From NCBI GenBank assembly GCA_001830245.1, contig MIDV01000053.1, forward strand, positions 10,900-51,466: a DNA stretch of 40,567 nucleotides, given 5' to 3'. Origin of the DNA: Lysobacterales bacterium RIFOXYA1_FULL_69_10 (GTDB lineage: Bacteria; Pseudomonadota; Gammaproteobacteria; Xanthomonadales; Xanthomonadaceae). A program made the translations under genes and the position numbers. Shown here piece after piece: positions 28,647-39,306 of this stretch. Numbering within the stretch: position 1 is the stretch's first letter; every line of letters starts with the position of its first letter. The notes under the pieces are model-generated. The model made no database searches, had not been told where the DNA came from, and saw only the letters and a list, made by a program, of their open reading frames with translations.

Positions 28647-30308
28647 TCATTGCCGGGCCGCCCACGCCGCCAGCGTCTCCCGCCCGATCTTGGCGTTGTG
28701 GCGGATGTCGACGGGGAAGCCGGGGTGGCGCAGGAAGCGGTCGATGCCGGCGGTGTGCACGTGGCCGCGGCCCAGGGCACGCAGTTCGGCTTCAATCCGC
28801 GGCCACTGCCTGCGCGGCACGCCGTCAGCCAGCTCCACGCACAGCACCGGCAGCTGCGCGTCGCGCGGCCCCGTGCCGACCAGCGCGGTACGGCGCACGT
28901 CGGGGTGCACGTTGAACACGGGTTCGACCTGCTCGGTGTACAGCGGCCCGTTTGCGGTTTCGACGCGATGCGATTTGCGGCCACAGAACCACAGTCGACC
29001 GTCGGCGTCGATGTACCCAACATCGCCCATGCGGTGCACCACGCGCTGCGTGCCGTCGGGCAGCCGCTCGTCGATCTTGGCCAGCCGTGTCTGCGCGTCG
29101 CGGTTGAAGTAGGTGTCGGTGGCGGTGGGGCCGGCCACCGTGATCTCGCCGACCTGGCCTGCGGGCAGGTCGCGCGCGTCCGCCCATGTCGGCAATGCGT
29201 CGTCGGTGATGGCGATGATCCGCACCACGTTCGGCGCCACCGCGCGGCCGACGCAGGTGCCGGCACCGGCCTCGGTCGCCGCGCGCGTGGCCTGCAGCGC
29301 GCGCGCTTCGATCACGGCCACAGGCAGGCATTCGGTGGCGCCGTAAGGCGTCCAGAACGAGGCGTCGTCCGGCAGCAGTTCGCGCATGCGCGCCACCACG
29401 TCCGCCGGCACCGGTGCGCCGGCCGAGGTCACCCGGCGCAGCGTCGGCAGCGGCTGGCCGTGCGCGGCCAGCACCGCCATCAGCGCGGGCGAGCCGAACA
29501 GCTGGTCGACGCCGAAGCGCTCGATGGCGTCGTGCAGCCGGCGCGGGTCGGCGCGCGCCGGGCGCGTCGGGTCCATGTCCGGGATCACCGAGGTCACGCC
29601 CAGCGCGGGGTCGAACAGCGCGAACGGCGGGAACGTGGGCAGGTCGATGCCGCCGGGCTGGATGCCGAAAGCCTCGCGCAGCATGTCGACTTGCGCGAGG
29701 AAATGGCGGTGGCGGTAGACCACGCCCTTGGGCACGCCGGTCGACCCGCTGGTGAACAGGATCGCGGCGACATCGTCGGGCGCGGTCGCGGCCAGTTGCG
29801 GACCCGCGCCGGCGCCATCGGCCTCGACGCGCACGAGCGCCGCGTCGGCCAGCCACGGCCGCGCGCCCGTAGTGATGCGCACCCGCGCCGAACGCGCCCA
29901 GCCCAGCAGAACGCGCGCCAGGTGCGCCAGCGGGATGCCGATGAAGGCCTCGGCCTGCGCCTCGTCCAGGCACTGGCGCAGCGCGCGCTTGTCGATGCCG
30001 GGGTCGACCAGCACCGGCACCGCGCCGGCCTTGAACAGCGCGAACATCAGCAGGAAGAACTCCGGCGAAGGCCGCACCATCACCACCGTGCGGGTCCCCC
30101 GGGTGATGCCGTGGCGCGCCAGGCCAGATGCAATCGCGTCGCTGCGTGCATCGAGCTGGGCGTAGGTCAGCACCTGGTCGTAGCGCGCCATGCCACGCGG
30201 GCCGCGGCCACCGGGGCAGCGCAGCGCGACCTGTCCCGGCTGGGTGGCAGCCAGCCGCGGCAGTGCGGCGGCGATGTTGCAGGGCGTGGCGTCGGGCGAA
30301 TCGGTCAT
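28647..30308 (-). CDS. oleC: AMP-dependent synthetase family, OleC-like beta-lactone synthetase
   Basis: AAILFTSGSTGVPKGVVYRHRHF (A3), TPYGATECLP, MGDVGYIDADGRLWFCGRKSHRVET. Confidence 0.83.
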   Translation of the reverse strand: MTDSPDATPCNIAAALPRLAATQPGQVALRCPGGRGPRGMARYDQVLTYAQLDARSDAIASGLARHGITRGTRTVVMVRPSPEFFLLMFALFKAGAVPVLVDPGIDKRALRQCLDEAQAEAFIGIPLAHLARVLLGWARSARVRITTGARPWLADAALVRVEADGAGAGPQLAATAPDDVAAILFTSGSTGVPKGVVYRHRHFLAQVDMLREAFGIQPGGIDLPTFPPFALFDPALGVTSVIPDMDPTRPARADPRRLHDAIERFGVDQLFGSPALMAVLAAHGQPLPTLRRVTSAGAPVPADVVARMRELLPDDASFWTPYGATECLPVAVIEARALQATRAATEAGAGTCVGRAVAPNVVRIIAITDDALPTWADARDLPAGQVGEITVAGPTATDTYFNRDAQTRLAKIDERLPDGTQRVVHRMGDVGYIDADGRLWFCGRKSHRVETANGPLYTEQVEPVFNVHPDVRRTALVGTGPRDAQLPVLCVELADGVPRRQWPRIEAELRALGRGHVHTAGIDRFLRHPGFPVDIRHNAKIGRETLAAWAARQ

Positions 30309-30331
30309 CGCCGTATTGTCGCCGCTGAACT

Positions 30332-30865
30332 GTGCAGGTGCCGGCACTTGCGCGCGGCTACGGAATCCCCAGAATCCCGCGACCGTCCAGCGCCAGCCAC
30401 CCGGCGGCCCGGCCCGTGCGAGCACCCCTCGTGTACCCCGATCCCCGCCCCGTGGCGCCGACCCTGGTCGCGCCTGCCGTTCCCGTGTCGCACCCGTGCC
30501 TGTCGTGTGGCGCGTGCTGCGCGCATTTCCGCGTCAGCTTCCACTGGTCCGAGGCCGAGCCCGGCATGGGCGGCGCGGTGCCGATCGAACTCACCGAACC
30601 GCTGCGCAGCCACGAGCGCGTGATGCGCGGCACCTCGCAGGCCGCGCCGCGGTGCGTGGCGCTGGATGCGCAGATCGGGGTGTATTCGCGCTGCGGCATC
30701 CACGACCGGCGCCCGTCGGTGTGCGCGGCGGTGCCGGCATCGTGGGAGTTCGGCGCGGCCAGCGCGCAGTGCGACAAGGCGCGCGTCGCGCACGGGTTGC
30801 CCGCATTGACGCCGGACGACTGGGCGGGCGTGCCGGAGGCGTTGCGCAATCCGCTTCCGGAGTGA
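30332..30865 (+). CDS. YkgJ-family cysteine cluster protein
   Basis: HPCLSCGACCAHFRVSFHW...PRCVALDAQIGVYSRCGIHDRRPSVC; exact start uncertain. Confidence 0.8.
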   Translation: MQVPALARGYGIPRIPRPSSASHPAARPVRAPLVYPDPRPVAPTLVAPAVPVSHPCLSCGACCAHFRVSFHWSEAEPGMGGAVPIELTEPLRSHERVMRGTSQAAPRCVALDAQIGVYSRCGIHDRRPSVCAAVPASWEFGAASAQCDKARVAHGLPALTPDDWAGVPEALRNPLPE

Positions 30866-30878
30866 TGGCGACGGCTTC

Positions 30879-30950
30879 TGTAGGAGCGACGTAAGTCGCG
30901 ACCTTCGCAGCTCGCTAGAGATCGCGGTCGCGACTTACGTCGCTCCTACA
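30879..30950. repeat. BIME-like type B pair (TGTAGGAGCGACGTAAGTCGCGA inverted)
   Basis: Arms read directly in both orientations. Confidence 0.9.
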
Positions 30951-30956
30951 TCGGAC

Positions 30957-31856
30957 TCAGCGCGGCAGCGGGTTCGCGTCCAGGAACGCGTGGATCGCCG
31001 GCACCAGCACCCCGTGCTTGTCTTCCAGCACGTAGTGGTTGGCGTCCTCGAAGGCGTGCACCTGCGCCTGCGGCAGCGCGCGGGTGAAGCCGTCGAGGAA
31101 GTGGCGGTCGAACACGAAGTCGCGCAGGCCCCAGCCGATGAACACCGGGCGGTCGGCGTACCGGGGCAGCACGCGCGCGGACTCGGCCAGCAGCGGCCAG
31201 GCGCGGTCGCCCTCGCCCAGCGGGATGTCCTGCATGAAGCGCAGCGTGCTGATCGCGTTGCGCCAGCCGTTGTAGGGGACGATGTAGGCGCGGCGCACGT
31301 CGCGAGGCAGCGACCGCTCGGTGCCCGTCCACGCCGCGCCGCGCGCGAACAGGTTGAAGGCACGGATCAGAAAACCGCCGATGCGCGAGTCGCGCCCCAG
31401 CGACAGCTGCCACGGCATCGGCTTGTCGGCGGGCAGCGGGAACGCTGCGGTGTTGAGCACCACCAGCCGCCGCACGCGCGACGGATCGCGCAGCGCCCAG
31501 CCGAAGCCGACCATGCCGCCCCAGTCGTGCACCGCCAGCGTCACCGGGCCTTCGATGCCCAGGTGCTTGAGCAACGTGTCGAGATCGTCGACACGCGACT
31601 GCAGGGTGTACTCGTAGTCCGCATCATCCGGCCGATCCGACAGACCCATGCCGACGTGGTCGGGGACGATGCAGCGGTAACGGTCGCGCAGGCCCGCTAC
31701 CAGGTGCCGCCAGTAGAAGCTCCACGACGGGTTGCCGTGCAGCATCACCACCACTTCGCCGTCCTTCGGACCCTCGTCCAGGTACGACATCGCGATACCG
31801 GGGCGGACGTCGAAGCGTTGCGGGGTGAAGGGGTAGTCGGGGTAGGTGTCGGTCAT
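30957..31856 (-). CDS. oleB: alpha/beta hydrolase, OleB-like beta-lactone decarboxylase (haloalkane dehalogenase-like)
   Basis: MLHGNPSWSFYWRHLVAGLRDRYRCIVPDHVGMGLSDRP, LAVHDWGGMVGFGWAL. Confidence 0.82.
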   Translation of the reverse strand: MTDTYPDYPFTPQRFDVRPGIAMSYLDEGPKDGEVVVMLHGNPSWSFYWRHLVAGLRDRYRCIVPDHVGMGLSDRPDDADYEYTLQSRVDDLDTLLKHLGIEGPVTLAVHDWGGMVGFGWALRDPSRVRRLVVLNTAAFPLPADKPMPWQLSLGRDSRIGGFLIRAFNLFARGAAWTGTERSLPRDVRRAYIVPYNGWRNAISTLRFMQDIPLGEGDRAWPLLAESARVLPRYADRPVFIGWGLRDFVFDRHFLDGFTRALPQAQVHAFEDANHYVLEDKHGVLVPAIHAFLDANPLPR

Positions 31857-31919
31857 CGGGTGTTGCGCACGTCAGGGGCGCGCATTGTGGTGCATCGCGG
31901 CGGGGTGCGCCGCGACCCC

Positions 31920-32014
31920 GTAGCCCGGGTAAGGCCGAAGGCCGCACCCGGGGTCGGGATACCGGCAGGGGTAGAAGAAAACCCGGGTGCGGCCTTCGGC
32001 CTTACCCGGGCTAC
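31920..32014. repeat. Long inverted repeat, type C (GTAGCCCGGGTAAGGCCGAAGGCCGCACCCGGG ... CCCGGGTGCGGCCTTCGGCCTTACCCGGGCTAC)
   Basis: 33-nt inverted arms flanking a short spacer. Confidence 0.95.
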
Positions 32015-32030
32015 TCGACGATCCGCGCGA

Positions 32031-32900
32031 TCAGCCCGGCTTGCGGAAGCGCAGCGTCATGCGGTCGGACTCGCCGATGGCCTGGTACTTCGCGCGGTCG
32101 GTGTCCTCGTGGCGGTTGCCCGGCGGCAGCGTCCACACGCCATTGGGGTGGTCCTTGGTGTCGCGCGGGTTGGCGTTGACCTCGCTGCTGGCGTCCAGGA
32201 CGAAGCCGGCGGCCTGCGCCATCGCCACGACCTGCGCCTGGCCGACATAGCCGCTCTTGTCGTCGGCCGGCAGGTCGGCTGCGGCGCGGTGCTCGACCAC
32301 GCCCAGCACGCCGCCAGGCTTGAGCACGTCGAAGAAGCCCTTGAACATGCCCTCGGCCTGGCCGTTCATGCGCCAGTTGTGGACGTTGCGGAAGGTCAGG
32401 ACGGCATCGGCCGAACCGGCCGCGCCGAAGCGCGGGTCGGCCGGGTCGAAGGCGACGATGCGCGCGCGGTCGTACTGCGCGGCCGAGCCGGCGAACAGCT
32501 TCTCGAGTCCGGCCTTGCTGTTGGCCTGGTAGTCGCGGCCACGGCCTTCCGGCAGTGCCATCGGGTCGACCACGGCGGCGATGTACTGGCCGTCCTCGCG
32601 CAGGTAGGGGGCGAGGATCTCGGCGTACCAGCCGCCGCCCGGGGTGATCTCGATGACGGTGTCGTCGGGCATCACGCCGAAGAACTGAAGCGTCTCGCGC
32701 GGGTGGCGGTAGCCGTCGCGTGCGACGTTGTCGGGGTTGCGCCACGGCCCGGACACGGCGGCGGCCAGGCGGGCTTCGGCGACGGCGCCGTCGACCACGC
32801 CGCCGACCGCTTCGGTGGCCTCGTTCATGACGCCCGACGACGTGGTGCAGGCGCCGAGCGATACGGTCAGGGCGGTGGCGAGCAGTGCGGTGCGAAGCAT
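32031..32900 (-). CDS. SAM-dependent methyltransferase-like lipoprotein
   Basis: MLRTALLATALTVSLGACTT lipobox; VIEITPGGGWYAEILAPYL; DAVLTFRNVHNWR; VLKPGGVLGVVEHRA. Confidence 0.82.
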   Translation of the reverse strand: MLRTALLATALTVSLGACTTSSGVMNEATEAVGGVVDGAVAEARLAAAVSGPWRNPDNVARDGYRHPRETLQFFGVMPDDTVIEITPGGGWYAEILAPYLREDGQYIAAVVDPMALPEGRGRDYQANSKAGLEKLFAGSAAQYDRARIVAFDPADPRFGAAGSADAVLTFRNVHNWRMNGQAEGMFKGFFDVLKPGGVLGVVEHRAAADLPADDKSGYVGQAQVVAMAQAAGFVLDASSEVNANPRDTKDHPNGVWTLPPGNRHEDTDRAKYQAIGESDRMTLRFRKPG

Positions 32901-32913
32901 GGCGTCACTCCAG

Positions 32914-33882
32914 TCAGGGCGGGTCGAGGGGGCCGATGGTACCCGGCGCGCGCGTGTCCGGCGGCGCATCGCCCTCGCCGCCGGCATCGGTGCCGACATC
33001 GGCGGCGGTGTAGTCGGCCGCCTGTTCCAGCAGCCAGCTGCGCAGCGCGTGCAGCCCGGCATGGTCGGCCGACCGCGGCGGATACACCAGGTAATGGCCG
33101 TAGCCGGTGCGCAGGCGCTTGCCGGTCAGCAGTACCAGCTGGCCGGCTTCCACCAGCAGGCGTACGCGGGTGAGCTTGCCCAGGGCGACGCCGACACCCG
33201 CCGCGGCGCCGCGGTGCAGGGCCTCGGAGTCGTCGAAGTAGGCGACGTAGCGCTCGGGCGGGCGGCCACCATGGGCGGCGAACCACGCGTCCCACTCGCG
33301 GTCCGGGTCGCCCAGCAGCGGCCAGCGATGCAGCTCGCCGTCGCCGGGCAGCCCGCCCATGCGCTCGACCAGTGCCGGGCTGGCGACCGGCGCCACCCAC
33401 TCGTCGAACAGCGGTTCGCTGGTGACGCCGGGCCACGTGCCGCGGCCGATGCGCAGGGCGGCATCGACGTCGCGGTCGCGTTCGAAATCCACCAGCGACG
33501 CCGCCGACTGCAGGTTGATCTCCAGCTGCGGGTGGGCAGCGAGGAATCCGCCGAGCCGTGGCACCAGCCAGGCCGATGCCATCGAGGGCGTCGTGCTGAG
33601 GGTGAGAATCTCGTCATGCCGCGGCCCGTACGGGCGCAGCGCCTGGTCGAGCGCGTCCAGGTGCGGACCCACGCGCGACAGCAGGCGCTCGCCTTCGGCG
33701 GTGAGGCGCACGCCGCGCGGGCCCCGGTCGAACAGCTGCCGGCCCAGCCGCTCCTCGAGGCCCCGGATCTGGTGGCTGAGCGCGCTGACGGTGAGGTGCT
33801 GGGATTCGGCGGCCCGGGTCAGGTTGCCGGCGCGCGCGGCGGCGGCGAATCCGAGCAGGGCGTGGAGCGGTGGGCGGCTCAT
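32914..33882 (-). CDS. LysR/GcvA-type transcriptional regulator
   Basis: LHALLGFAAAARAGNLTRAAESQHLTVSALSHQIRGLEERLGRQLFDRGPRGVRLTAEGERLL. Confidence 0.9.
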   Translation of the reverse strand: MSRPPLHALLGFAAAARAGNLTRAAESQHLTVSALSHQIRGLEERLGRQLFDRGPRGVRLTAEGERLLSRVGPHLDALDQALRPYGPRHDEILTLSTTPSMASAWLVPRLGGFLAAHPQLEINLQSAASLVDFERDRDVDAALRIGRGTWPGVTSEPLFDEWVAPVASPALVERMGGLPGDGELHRWPLLGDPDREWDAWFAAHGGRPPERYVAYFDDSEALHRGAAAGVGVALGKLTRVRLLVEAGQLVLLTGKRLRTGYGHYLVYPPRSADHAGLHALRSWLLEQAADYTAADVGTDAGGEGDAPPDTRAPGTIGPLDPP

Positions 33883-33905
33883 GGCAGACCTCGGTACGGG
33901 CGACA

Positions 33906-33926
33906 GACTTGAACGAAATTCAAGTC
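33906..33926. promoter_or_regulatory. Candidate LTTR box GACTTGAA-CGAAA-TTCAAGTC
   Basis: 8-bp perfect dyad containing T-N11-A, 24 bp upstream of the LysR start in a divergent intergenic region. Confidence 0.6.
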
Positions 33927-34022
33927 CAACTTGCAAAAGCATCGCTTTTTCAGCCAATGCAGCGCGCCTATGTTGTGCCTCCGTCAACAAGGCGTCCAGT
34001 GACGCCCCCACCGGAGACCGCC

Positions 34023-34427
34023 ATGAGCATCTACAAGGACCTGCTGTTCCTCCACGGTTACGTGACCCGTCCCGCCGACCTGGCGTCGCCCACGCCCGAC
34101 TCCCGGGGCGTTGCCGCGAGCGTACCCGCGGCCACGCCCGGTGAAACGCGCGCGACCGCCCCCGGCCGTACCCAAGCGCCCGCCGAGGACGATTGCGCAG
34201 CCCCGGCCCGCACCGCATGGCGGCGTGGTGCGGCGCCCGCCGCGCGGCCTACCGGCGGCTGGTTCCCGTTGGCCGCGGCCGGCGATGGCGTCTCGACGCT
34301 GGGCCTGCCCGAGGAGCGCGAGCGTTTCGGCCATGTCTTCGGCAACCGCATGGCGTCGCTGCGGGCCTTCGGTGGACGGATCGCGGATTGCGTGGCGCCG
34401 CGGACGCAGGCGTGCGGGTGCGGCTAA
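34023..34427 (+). CDS. small hypothetical protein divergent from LysR gene
   Basis: MSIYKDLLFLHGYVTRPADL...GNRMASLRAFGGRIADCVAPRTQACGCG; ATG, divergent from regulator. Confidence 0.6.
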   Translation: MSIYKDLLFLHGYVTRPADLASPTPDSRGVAASVPAATPGETRATAPGRTQAPAEDDCAAPARTAWRRGAAPAARPTGGWFPLAAAGDGVSTLGLPEERERFGHVFGNRMASLRAFGGRIADCVAPRTQACGCG

Positions 34428-34443
34428 AACGCGGTGCGCCGAT

Positions 34444-34695
34444 AACCCCCCCCCTGCATGCAGGGGGGGTTGGGGAGGGGTGCTTTTTTCGCCGTCGCCC
34501 CTTTCAAGTCGGCCCACGCGTTGTCACTCACCCGAATGGGAAACGGGCTCGGAACTGCACACGCGGCGGCAACCAGTAGCTCAGGTTACTGACGTCTTAC
34601 TTCAATGCCCGCCGGTTCTTTGGGGGCGCTGGATCTGCCGGGCTCAAAGGCACCCCTCCCCAGCCCTCCCCTGCAGGCAGGGGAGGGAGCAAAAG
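34444..34695. repeat. Two opposed hairpin elements, CCCCCTGCATGCAGGGGGGGTTGGGGAGGGGTGC and GGCACCCCTCCCCAGCCCTCCCCTGCAGGCAGGGGAGGG
   Basis: Both units contain palindromes and are related in inverse orientation; first is followed by a T-tract. Confidence 0.8.
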
Positions 34696-34725
34696 GGCAG
34701 ACGGTGCGCCGAGTCCGGCGATTCG

Positions 34726-37137
<2,412 letters not shown>

Positions 37138-37256
37138 TCATGCAAAGCCTTCGGGCGTTCATCGGGTCGCGAGCCAATGGCTCGCTATCGACCCTCTTCA
37201 CCCCCTTCGCCTCGGCGAAAGGGAGGGAGCCAGGGGTCGCGTCGCGCCGCCTTAGC

Positions 37257-37961
37257 TCACGCGCCGCAGCACTTCTCGTACTTCTTGCCGCTGCCGCAGG
37301 TGCACATCGCGTTGCGGTCGGGCGTGTCGGCGCGGCGGATCGGCTCGCGCGGGGTCAGCGCGTCGATGCGGTGGTGGTGCAGGTCGGCCAGCATGTCCGG
37401 CAGGCCGGCAATGATCTCCAGCCGCTCGCGGTAGCTGATCGGCGTGCCGGGCGCTTCGACGTCCTCGCCCAGCACCTCGCCACTGGCGAGGCGGTCGAGC
37501 AGCACGAACACCTCGTCGATCCAGTCGTTCTCGTCCAGCCACTGTTCCCACGCGGCCTCGCGCAGCTCCACGCCGCGGAAGAAGCCCATGGCCCAGTCGC
37601 GGCCGACGTCGAGCTCGTCGTCGGCTTCGGACTCCGGGTCCTCCGGCAGCCACAGCAGCGGGGCAAGGTGGTCGGGCAGGTCGTCGTCGCCGAAACGCAC
37701 GCGCGCGCCGGCCATGTTGGCGTGGCCCTGCAGCAGGCTTTCGACCTGCGCGCGTTCGTCGCTGTCGGACCAGCGCGGCGGCGTGCCCCACACCGCGGGC
37801 TCCCACTCGGACATCGGCACGGTGTCGGGGCCCACGGCCAGCGCGGACAGGAAGCCGTCGAGCGCCTCCAGGTTGAAACCCTTGAACGGCACGGCGCGCT
37901 GCTCCAGCAGGTCGGCCAGGCGTTCGATGGCGGCGTCGTCGAGGTAGGCGGGGGCGGTCAT
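37257..37961 (-). CDS. UPF0149/YecA-family protein with C-terminal SEC-C zinc motif
   Basis: LDGFLSALAVGPDTV; C-terminus RNAMCTCGSGKKYEKCCGA. Confidence 0.9.
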   Translation of the reverse strand: MTAPAYLDDAAIERLADLLEQRAVPFKGFNLEALDGFLSALAVGPDTVPMSEWEPAVWGTPPRWSDSDERAQVESLLQGHANMAGARVRFGDDDLPDHLAPLLWLPEDPESEADDELDVGRDWAMGFFRGVELREAAWEQWLDENDWIDEVFVLLDRLASGEVLGEDVEAPGTPISYRERLEIIAGLPDMLADLHHHRIDALTPREPIRRADTPDRNAMCTCGSGKKYEKCCGA

Positions 37962-38047
37962 GGCGGTATCACGCGTGGGGGACCGGCATGGTAGTCGCAA
38001 GCGGCGGGCGCCGGGTTTCCGGGTGTGCCGGACAACGCACGCCGGAC

Positions 38048-38078
38048 AAAAAAATTGGGCGCGACCCGCGTCGCGCCC
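38048..38078 (-). terminator. Rho-independent terminator GGGCGCGAC-GCGG-GTCGCGCCC-AATTTTTTT (minus strand)
   Basis: 9-bp perfect stem, 4-nt loop, then U-tract on minus strand, downstream of queF. Confidence 0.8.
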
Positions 38079-38261
38079 ATCTTGGAGAGTCGTACTGGAG
38101 AGATGACCCGCGCGCCGGACAGGGCCAGGCTGATGCGGTCGGCCCACCGCCCACGGCGGGCACGGGGCCACCATCCCACGTCGTTTGTTAAGGCCGTATC
38201 GCGTAACAGTGAAACGCCACGCAACAAACGCCAGCGGCGCGCGCGGCCCGACGGACGGGCG

Positions 38262-39080
38262 CTACTGGCGCAGATCGCGCCCCGCGGCGGGCGCCGGATG
38301 GCCGGGCGTGGCCCGCCACGGGTTGATGTCCAAGCCGCCTCGCCGCGTGTAGCGCGCCTCCACCGAAAGCCGCTCGGGCCGGGCCACGGCCAGCAGGTCG
38401 GCGAAGATCCGCTCCACGCACTGCTCGTGGAACTCGGCATGGTCGCGGAACGACACCAGGTACCGCAGCAGGCTGGCGCGGTCGATGCGCGGGCCACGGT
38501 AGGCGATGGACACGCGCGCCCAGTCGGGCTGGCCGGTGACGGGGCAGTTCGACTTCAGCAGTGCGCTGGACAGCGTTTCCTCGACGACATCGCCTGCGTC
38601 GGCGGCCAGCAGCGTGGCGTCCGGCGGGCCGTAGCGGTCGATGGCGACGTCCAGTCCGTCGATGGACTCGGCGCCCGCCTCGTCGCCCTCGTCGATCGCC
38701 GGCAGTCCGAGCGCCACCTGCACCGGGGCACCGGCGGCCGCCGACACGTCCGCCGCGATGCGGGACAACAGCTCGGCGTCGTTCTCCACTCGCGTGGCGT
38801 TGAACGAGTTGAGGTAGAGCTTGAGCGACTTGGATTCGACCAGGTGCGGCGAGTCGGCCGGCACAGTGAGCGTGGCCGTGGCGACGCGGGGCTTGCCGCG
38901 CGCGTCCAGCCAGCTCAGCTCGTAGGCGTGCCAGCGGTCGTGGCCGATGAAGGGCAGCGCGCCGCCCTCCAGACCGACCGCATCGCGACCCAGCGCGCGC
39001 GGGATGGGGCACAGCAGGGCGGGGTCGTAGTGGCTCGGGTAGTCGACGTGGCGGCCGAGCGGGAGGGCATTGAGGTCCAT
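38262..39080 (-). CDS. queF: NADPH-dependent 7-cyano-7-deazaguanine reductase QueF (type II)
   Basis: [53 protein letters not shown]. Confidence 0.95.
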   Translation of the reverse strand: MDLNALPLGRHVDYPSHYDPALLCPIPRALGRDAVGLEGGALPFIGHDRWHAYELSWLDARGKPRVATATLTVPADSPHLVESKSLKLYLNSFNATRVENDAELLSRIAADVSAAAGAPVQVALGLPAIDEGDEAGAESIDGLDVAIDRYGPPDATLLAADAGDVVEETLSSALLKSNCPVTGQPDWARVSIAYRGPRIDRASLLRYLVSFRDHAEFHEQCVERIFADLLAVARPERLSVEARYTRRGGLDINPWRATPGHPAPAAGRDLRQ

Positions 39081-39138
39081 GCGGGGATTATCGCGCGCGG
39101 GGCGGCGGGCCGCCTTACGCGCGACATCATGCAGCCCC

Positions 39139-39295
39139 TGTAGGAGCGGCTTCAGCCGCGATCGGATCCACCCGACCTGTGTAGGAGCGACGTAAGTCGC
39201 GATTCGCCGTGGCCCGAAGTTGCGCGGTCGCGACTCACGTCGCTCCTACAAAAACGTGGATGCACGCGGCAATCGCGGCTGAAGCCGCTCCTACA
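39139..39295. repeat. Nested BIME: type B inverted pair inside type A inverted pair
   Basis: A-forward 39139, B-forward 39181, B-reverse about 39226-39250, A-reverse 39271-39295. Confidence 0.92.
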
Positions 39296-39306
39296 ACAGC
39301 GGGTGG

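Noticed and set aside
28596-30623. 675-aa ORF antisense to oleC
   Set aside because: No domain-like motif; the oleC frame has adenylation-domain signatures.
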